Assembly (NCBI RefSeq): GCF_030272615.1
Contig: NC_081406.1
Location: 470,200,400 to 470,264,399 of the forward strand
Source of the DNA: Cryptomeria japonica
Lineage: Eukaryota; Streptophyta; Pinopsida; Cupressales; Cupressaceae
Direction of reading: 5' to 3'
DNA: 64,000 nt
Part shown: one piece after another, positions 57,850 to 64,000 of the stretch
How positions within the stretch are numbered: the stretch's first letter is position 1
Layout of the letters: each line of letters starts with the position of its first letter
The notes under the pieces: model-generated
The model's input: the letters and a program-made list of their open reading frames with translations, nothing else
Told to the model about the DNA's origin: nothing
Databases searched by the model: none
Program-made: the position numbers and the translations under genes

Positions 57850-60004
57850 CTATGTTCATCTCTATGGCCATGGGTGAGGTGATCCTCCACATGGCCTTGC
57901 TCCTCAATACCTACTCCTCCGAAGAGGCCCCATAACCCCACCACTGTTGGTATCAATCTTGCCAGATACAGGAGTAGTCGCGTAGCTCCCAAATCTTTGG
58001 CTACTTGAAACTAGATCCTCATATAGTCAATGCCAGTACATTGTCTCCTTCCCAGCCCAATACAGTGCTCTAACAATATCAGCTGAGAGAGTCCTAGATC
58101 CAACCTACTGAATATGATCAAGGAAAGTATGTGTATCTTTCTATCTCCTCACATCTCCATCCCTTTCAATAGTGAGTGCATGTACCTATGCCCCGAGCTA
58201 CTCTATCTGTTCTCTGAGGTCATCTATGGTATCATGTTGTGGCACATCCTATTGGGGTATATCCTACATGGACTCATCCCCACCTCCCTCTCCACCTGTC
58301 AGAGTCTCCACCCAAGTATCTCTCATGATCTATCGTCGAATGAGAGGCACATGATCCTCTAAATCCTCCTCTCTCTCATCCCAGCCACATTGAGCTGCAA
58401 TGACCCCTAGATCTGGACAAATCTGACCAAAATCAATATGTCTCCCTCAGCCCCTATCCAATCCTCTACCTCTGCCTAGTCCTGAAGAGGGTAATCCTCT
58501 CACTTCTCTAAGCTCTCCTCTTCCTATATCCCAACCAATCCACCCTGCATCTCTGCCTACTGGAGGAAGTACTCCTCCTACCCTCTTAACCCTACCTACA
58601 TCTCTCCTTGCCATGGGAAGTGGTCTCCCAACCCTGCCAACCTATGCAAAAGGTCCTCCTTGGACTCTCACCTAGCCTCCCCTCCATCCTTCTCTCCCTC
58701 CTCTCCCATCTCCACCCTCATCTCCCTCGGCCTCTCGTGCACCTCTTAGCTCTCATTTGTGTCTCCACCGACAAAGGAAAGGATCATCTAAATCATCCTC
58801 CTCATCTCCTGAGTTGGGAGGAGGGTCTGTTGGATCAGTAATGCGAGGAAATGGGTGTGCAAGCATATGCTGAGCATAATCTATTGTGATCTTGACATCC
58901 AAAATGTGTAATCTCAAATCATAAGCTACCATGAGCACAACCAAAAACTCTACATATGCTATCTCAAAAGATAAAGAAGGGGCCCAATCTCACCTATCCT
59001 TGCATCATCATGCATACATGGTGACACCAAAAGGCATGTGTTGTATAATCCTGAAGTGTCTCAAAGTGTGACCAAACAACTATTGCTCAATAATATAAGG
59101 AATGCGACCAATCAAATAACTACTCTGCAAAATCAATGGAAAAATGTGAGATCCTCCATCCAAGGCTCACAATCAATATATGGTCTCCAAATCACAGTAT
59201 CCATGGAGTCTAAAACCCATCGCTTATACTCCATCTTACCCAGCTTTGGTTAAGTAAGGGTACCTCTGTACAAATATACATATGTCTGGCCATCACCTCA
59301 AACTCTATCATGAATAGGCCGGGTAACAACAATATGCTCCCAGCACCAGACCTGTAGTAGTGTACATCCAGTCGACAGAATAACACTCTCATCATAAACA
59401 TCCTGATGTATATCATGATATAAGTGTGCAAGAAAACACACACCCCATGCATAACAAGTTCAATACTGCATCATGCTCAGCAATATCCCACCCCAACCAA
59501 CAACAAAATCTCAAGATCTCCTATCAGGACAAATGAATCCGCCAATCAAGCCTGCAAGAATCACTGGGAGATTCTCATGGTACATAATCATGTCCTCCCA
59601 TCTAATCTCTCCTCCATAGATGTTGTCATATGTAAACATGGCTCTATAAGCCTCTGTCCTTCCAAGATCAAGATAATCATACTAGACTAACTCACCAATC
59701 ATGGGGATGTGTAAGATGCGGTAGACATCCTTGAGCATTACACTAATCTCACCAATGGGTAGGTGAAATGTGTTATGCTCGCTATGCCATCTCTCGGATA
59801 ATGCAACCAATAACCCCCTATTATGCGTAATGTCAGGCATATACAAGAGGTTACACATTCCACATGCATCTATATGTCTAATCTCATCTTGTGTCAGCTC
59901 TGGAACTAAATGGCAGATGGCCAGGAATTTCTCCCGACACTGGATAACATCAAGTTTCTCCTATTTATACAAGAGAATAAAACCTCTATCAATCATCTAT
60001 CTAT
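57850..60004 (-). pseudogene. Plant mobile domain (PMD) gene carried by E (broken)
   Basis: The minus strand from about 59960 reads EKLDVIQCREKFLAICHLVP, DEIRHIDACGMCNLLYMPDI, NRGLLVALSERWHSEHNTFH, then LPIGEISVMLKDVYRILHIP and MIGELV. This is the signature of the plant mobile domain (aminotransferase-like PMD, as in MAIN/MAIL proteins): a RW-x-E-x-xTFHLP-GE----L-DV---L--P--G pattern. Further on come LQVWCWEHIVVTRP and KMEYKRWVLDSMDTVIWRPY, also PMD-like. The C-terminal part (58000-58800) is Arg/Gly-rich and low-complexity. Numerous frameshifts and stops. PMD proteins act in the nucleus in plants and are often carried by transposable elements. It lies in sense orientation near the 5' end of E. 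Confidence 0.7.
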
Positions 60005-60009
60005 AAAAT

Positions 60010-60531
60010 CTAAGAGATCACTAATCTATCAAATAATAAAATCAAATGATCAATCACACAATCAATTAATGTGTTCAATCAACTCTATCATGCTCTTCAT
60101 CACAGACTGAATTGGCCTCTTAGAGCTATCAAATCAAATCAAACCATCAATTATGGTTTTCAATCAATCAAATCAATCAATCATTTATCCTATTGATCAA
60201 ATTTATCAAATCCTCTATCAATTAGACATCAATCATCTATCAAACTATACAATTACACATCAAATTTCATCAAATTGAATTTTAACATTGACAAAATCAA
60301 ACAAATTCAATTTTTTAACTAAATGTGGTATCCAACCATTCAAATGCGCTATTCTATTCACCACAAGCTCTAAACTAATCAAAAGCGCTACCCAATTTAT
60401 CATTTGTGTAAACCCAATGAACAATGTGCTAAATTATTCGAATGCGCTATCAATTTCGTCAAATGCACAAACTTATCACACAAAGGTGTTAAACCTTCAA
60501 ATGCGTTGAAATTCCTAATAAACGAGAGAAC
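60010..60531 (-). other. Right-end leader of E: TCAATCAAA simple sequence and TAGCGCATTTG motifs
   Basis: 60010-60300 is ATCAATCAAAT-rich simple sequence. 60310-60520 has five spaced motifs on minus: TAGCGCATTTGAATGG, TAGCGCTTTTGATTAG, TAGCGCATTCGAATAA, TAGCACATTG and CAACGCATTTGAAGG. No 5' LTR separates it from A's LTR at 60532, so E's 5' LTR is missing. Confidence 0.5.
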
Positions 60532-60633
60532 AAAACATATCCTACGACCTTCACATTGTCCCATTATGAAACATAAAATATAAGAAAAACTTATCATTCA
60601 TAGACATAAAAGAGCTATTATTTGAGCTCATCA
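60532..60633 (-). repeat. 5' LTR of element A, piece 4 of 4
   Basis: Matches 1991-2092 with equal length. It begins AAAACATATCCTACGACC and ends GAGCTCATCA, the LTR's outer terminus (minus TGATGAGC). The sequence beyond 60633 no longer matches A. Confidence 0.75.
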
Positions 60634-61151
60634 GGTGTTTCCACTGCCATGGATAGCTGGATGAAAAGATTGGAAAATAAATTGGAAACTTAGTAAATTG
60701 GAAAATAGATGCTAATAGAAACTATGCTTCGCTTAATGAAAGAAAACCCCTATTGCATGCAATAAATATTAAAAATATTAGAAATATTTGAAATAACGAA
60801 TGAACCAAGATGATAGATACAACTAATAATGCAAAGGACTCATTGCATGTAATGAAAATAGATAAAAGAGAAGATAACGCATGAAGCCAAATCCCTCATT
60901 GTTGAAGATACGAGTTTGATGAAGCCAGCAATAGTTTTCATTGGTAAGAGCCACCACAAGACCGTTGCAGCTTGATGTTGGTAGAGTGTGTATCCAAAAG
61001 CATGAAGAGATAAATGTGATATCAAGGGCATAACAAAAGCCAAGAGCCAAGAACCTAAAGTGGAAACCCTTCAAAATGAGCTAGGAAGGGTTCTTAAACT
61101 CAAAAAAGGCGCAAAGAGTCATTACGGCGAAACACAAGCCAAAGGAAACTC
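60634..61151. other. Non-coding sequence between A and solo LTR G
   Basis: No gene or recognised repeat. It is probably the 3' untranslated part of the gypsy fragment at 62856-63572, separated from it by the G insertion. Confidence 0.35.
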
Positions 61152-62850
61152 TGTTAATCCTATTAGGATCCAGTTAATACTGAGAGGGGGGGTGAATCAG
61201 TATTAAGACCAATAGAATTTTTAAACCCAAAATCAAACTTATATCAGATCTGAAACCATTTAACAAATATCTCAACTTCTTTAATTAGATATGACAACCT
61301 CTTTATCAGATTTGCTTGATACATTAATCAAATCAATTACCATATTTATCAATACTTTCACCACCAAAGGAATCATATAGATTTGATCATTTACCAACTC
61401 TATATCCTCATCAATAATATCAAAACACTTTCTCTACCAACACATATCAGTACCAGTAACCTCTAATAAAACATCATAATCGGTGTCTCAAAAATAATGC
61501 ATGAAATGAAACATAAACAATAACATCACATTAAAAACATTCCACACATGAACACCGTGAGTTTTGGACGTGGAAACCCAAATAGGGAAAAACCACAGTG
61601 GGAGTTGGCACCCACAAATATTTGTACTCTTTTTAAGTACACCTTGTTAGGAGATTCGCCATGTTAAAAGCTTACAATACGCCCTGTTAGGAGAAGACCC
61701 TGTTAGGAATCGCCTGGTTAAGGGATTTGCCTAGCAGTCCAATTAGGAGCTTGATGATCTATTAGGATCAACCTCATGAGAGGACTTAACACTCTTTTCA
61801 TAGCTACCCTGTTAGGAGACTTAAATGTTTAAGGCCTGTTAGGACCTACCCGGTTAAGGGATTTAACCTACTGCAACTGTTAGGGAATAATAGTAAGAAA
61901 ATGATTTGTTACTTGCACTTCTCTACTTGATTGATCAGATCTAGTTATGCACAAAACTCTACAACTCGCAGGCAGATCTCACACTTCACTTGGATGGCTC
62001 AACACATTCTCTAAGACTACTGACATCAAAAATATCAACTATGCCATCCTCAATAGCCATCTCAACTAGTCGGCCATTAAACCCTAATTACATCATAAAT
62101 TTACAATTCAAATCATAAGAGATCATCTCAGATTGATATACAGATAATTATAATAAATTACAATGCAATATCAATCATTGGTTGATCATAACCCATCATG
62201 AAAAACCGATCTATACCAAAGTCAAAACCTTAAAACACTCTACTAAGTGTTTCATTGATTCCCAAGAAATTCTTCCTTGAATCACGCCAAAACAATAATT
62301 AAATATTTTTCACGCAGGTTGTGTCATGTTACCACCTTCATGTAAACTCGTCATCAATCACCATAATAACAAAAATCATTACCAGTTTGATGATTTATTC
62401 ATCGGTCTTAAACCCTACTAGAACCTTAGCAAAACTTCATCAAAAATTTGAAGCACACCTTTCATTAATCTTCACAAGTTTCAGTTCTGATCAAATACTC
62501 CTTTCCATGATACAAGTTCACATTCCAAACCACAAATCACCAATCATCGACGATCGACCAATTCAATCAAAACATCTCTGCTTTACCGATTAAAGTCCTA
62601 TTTCACAGACTTCAGTTCTTTGCCGATAAACCCTATCTTCTAGTAAACCAAATCACTTAGATGACAAAAAAAAAATATTAGGAACATCATTTGACATCAT
62701 TTGCCATCAATGACAACACAAATAACTGATCAAGTCATCTAATCACAAAATCTCAATCTTCATCACAAATAGACTTCTATCCTTTACCGGTGTAGTCATC
62801 TATCTTCAACTGCATCACCTCATCTATATCAGTTATGCCAAATGCCAACA
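61152..62850 (-). mobile_element. Copia-type solo LTR G (1.7 kb)
   Basis: TGTTGGCATTTGGCATAACTG on minus from 62850, ending TTAACA at 61152. Flanks AACTC (61147-61151) and CACTC (62851-62855) match at four of five bases. It carries the same modules as C's LTRs: a GAGAGGGGGGGTG tract (61182-61194), GGAAACCC-AAATAGGGAAAAACC (61575-61600) and the GTTAGGAG/CCCGGTTAAGGG block (61640-61865), but differs elsewhere and has no internal region. Confidence 0.75.
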
Positions 62851-62855
62851 CACTC

Positions 62856-63572
62856 ATCAGCCAACATCTGACTCCCTACCAGGTTTGAGATTCCAGTAGC
62901 TTTACAGGATGTTAGTGCGGTGCGAGGATGTCCCTGCATTGCACTTTTGTCCATTCAAAAATAGGCCCAAAGGGGTTTTCTAGGCATTTCGAGGCACTTT
63001 GTCATTTGATCCCATGATGCCAAAATGATGCAATTTTGATCATAGGTTCTTCATAAATGCACTGGGCACCATGCATAAGTGTAAAAAATGCACTAGGTGC
63101 AATTTAGGACACTACAAATATGTTTTGCAAGAGATATAAATCTTCTCCTCCCTTGCCTATGATGACAAATGGACCAATCCACAATGCTTCAAACTTTCCA
63201 TGTTTCCCTTTATCTTGATTCCTGGCATTCCACATGAGAACTAAATATCCTTCCTAAAAATTTCTATTTTTCGTTCACTTATCATACAAATACTTCACTT
63301 GTTGCTATTTTTTAGCATTTTCTCTCTGTGCGTAATGCCTCATCTCATCCAATTTTGTCAATTGCTCTAGCCTTTCTTCCATTGGTTCAACGATGTCAAG
63401 GTTCTCTTCCAACATGAATTTTTATATTAGCAAGAAATTGTCTAAAGGAATTCAAGCTTGAGCCCAGTACACCAGTTCAAAAAGAGATTTGTCAGTAGTT
63501 TTCTTAACAATTAATCATATCTTCCCATAGTGCTAATTTCAATTTTGAATCCCAAGACCTTTTATTGTTTTC
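62856..63572 (-). pseudogene. Gypsy integrase C-terminal fragment (element H)
   Basis: The minus strand reads FELVYWAQA, then LEENLDIVEPMEERLEQLTK, LDEMRHYAQRENAKK, WNARNQDKGKHGKFEALWIG and PFVIIGKGGEDLYLLQN. This is the end of a gypsy integrase: the core tail followed by the GPF/Y-type module (W-----GKH-KF--LW-GPF-I). Only this C-terminal piece is present. An LTR interrupts it at 63573. It differs from the integrase of element A, so it is another family. Confidence 0.75.
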
Positions 63573-64000
63573 TGGTGTAGGAGCACCTACCTATGAAGAC
63601 TTGAACCAAGAAAAAGATGATTTTCTATTAGCCTAGAAGGAATGTAATTAGACCCTATGGGTCCTTTTTGTAATTCAATGTCCTAAGAGTGTGACAAGTT
63701 TGTCCATGTTTGGGTCAAATTGTCATCTAGGGTCTGGTAGAGAAAATTGAGTCAATAAGGGTCACAATGGTATAAATTGAGAGATCAAGTGACCACAAGT
63801 CTATTTGAGTCATTTTTGATGTTTTATAATCAAATGTAATCATTTTGGGGGACTATGATAGTCTGGAGTCTAAGTTGGTTGAATTATGCAAAAGTTGTCA
63901 TATTGTCAATTTGTTGTCATGACAATTTTGCACTTTTTTTTAAGTTGTGATTCTCCAATGGCTAGTTCAGTTTGAAAAATAGTTGGAGGAGGTTGTGGTG
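63573..64000 (+). mobile_element. Start of an LTR running out of the window
   Basis: TGGTGTAGGAGCACC at 63573 interrupts the integrase fragment and resembles the first bases of the solo LTR at 46607 (TGGTGCAAGAGCACC). Both share AATGTAAT-AGA, GTCCTA-G and a GTTGTCATGACAA-type inverted segment (near 63920 here). The other end lies outside the window, so solo LTR and full element cannot be told apart. Confidence 0.5.

Larger units (their letters stand above)
34319..60531 (-). mobile_element. Composite LTR element E (26.2 kb insertion into A)
   Basis: The two ends split A's 5' LTR at its CTAAC (1991-1995 in the intact copy): CTAAC at 34314-34318 and AAAAC at 60532-60536, a poor but positionally exact duplication. 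The left end is a 3' LTR with polypurine tract (minus orientation). The right end has no matching 5' LTR. The interior holds two inverted arms of about 5 kb, element F in the loop, a retroposon-like insertion in the right arm, and a PMD gene on minus. It is probably two oppositely oriented copies of one family, both truncated. How they were joined is not resolved. Confidence 0.6.

Noticed and set aside
1-64000. Host genes, tRNA or rRNA genes
   Set aside because: I found no exon set, tRNA-like cloverleaf or rRNA segment. The only tRNA-related sequences are the primer-binding sites at 32329 and 42342.

Overview
This window looks like intergenic DNA from a land plant with a very large, retrotransposon-filled genome. 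I lean to a gymnosperm, with low confidence. It is AT-rich. I found no host gene, rRNA, tRNA gene or CRISPR array. Nearly every base can be assigned to nested, broken LTR retrotransposons of the Ty3/gypsy and Ty1/copia classes, to solo LTRs, or to genes carried by these elements. Almost all coding sequences contain in-frame stops or frameshifts.

Layout. 1-913 is the 3' part of a copia-type LTR (element D). From 914 a gypsy element on the minus strand begins (element A). It has a 3' LTR (914-2092), a non-structural accessory gene (2107-4337), then integrase, RNase H, reverse transcriptase, protease and gag remnants (about 5.1-9.98 kb), a second copy of part of the accessory gene (9.99-11.1 kb) and a 5' LTR. 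That 5' LTR is split into four pieces (11138-11770, 25449-25473, 33838-34318, 60532-60633) by three later insertions. Insertion B (11771-25448) is a non-autonomous LTR element with 0.93-kb LTRs, a SILGPYVPK-repeat protein gene and an opposite-strand gene with its own TATA box. Insertion C (25474-33837) is a copia element on the minus strand with gag, RT and RNase H remnants and three LTRs. Insertion E (34319-60531) is a composite: a 3' LTR, two inverted arms of about 5 kb, a 1.9-kb retroposon-like insertion in the right arm, and a plant mobile domain (PMD) gene.

In the loop between E's inverted arms sits element F (41190-50395). F is structurally complete: 1.15-kb LTRs, near-perfect target duplication, an initiator-Met-type primer site and a polypurine tract. 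It has a copia gag, but pol is replaced by a reading frame of about 1,100 codons. That frame is itself interrupted by a solo LTR (46607-48189) with perfect 5-bp duplications. To the right of A's last 5' LTR piece are a copia-type solo LTR (G, 61152-62850), a gypsy integrase tail (62856-63572) and the start of another LTR running off the window.

The main biological theme is accessory-gene carriage. Elements A, B and F and the small retroposon each carry a divergent gene of what looks like one protein class. It has a globular N-terminal part with recurring patterns resembling the PMD type, then acidic/basic linkers and coiled coils. E carries a recognisable PMD gene as well. F has lost pol and C keeps homologous gag plus pol remnants, so the C family may be the kind of partner that mobilises F. 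All homology statements come from reading the sequence by eye; none were checked by database search.
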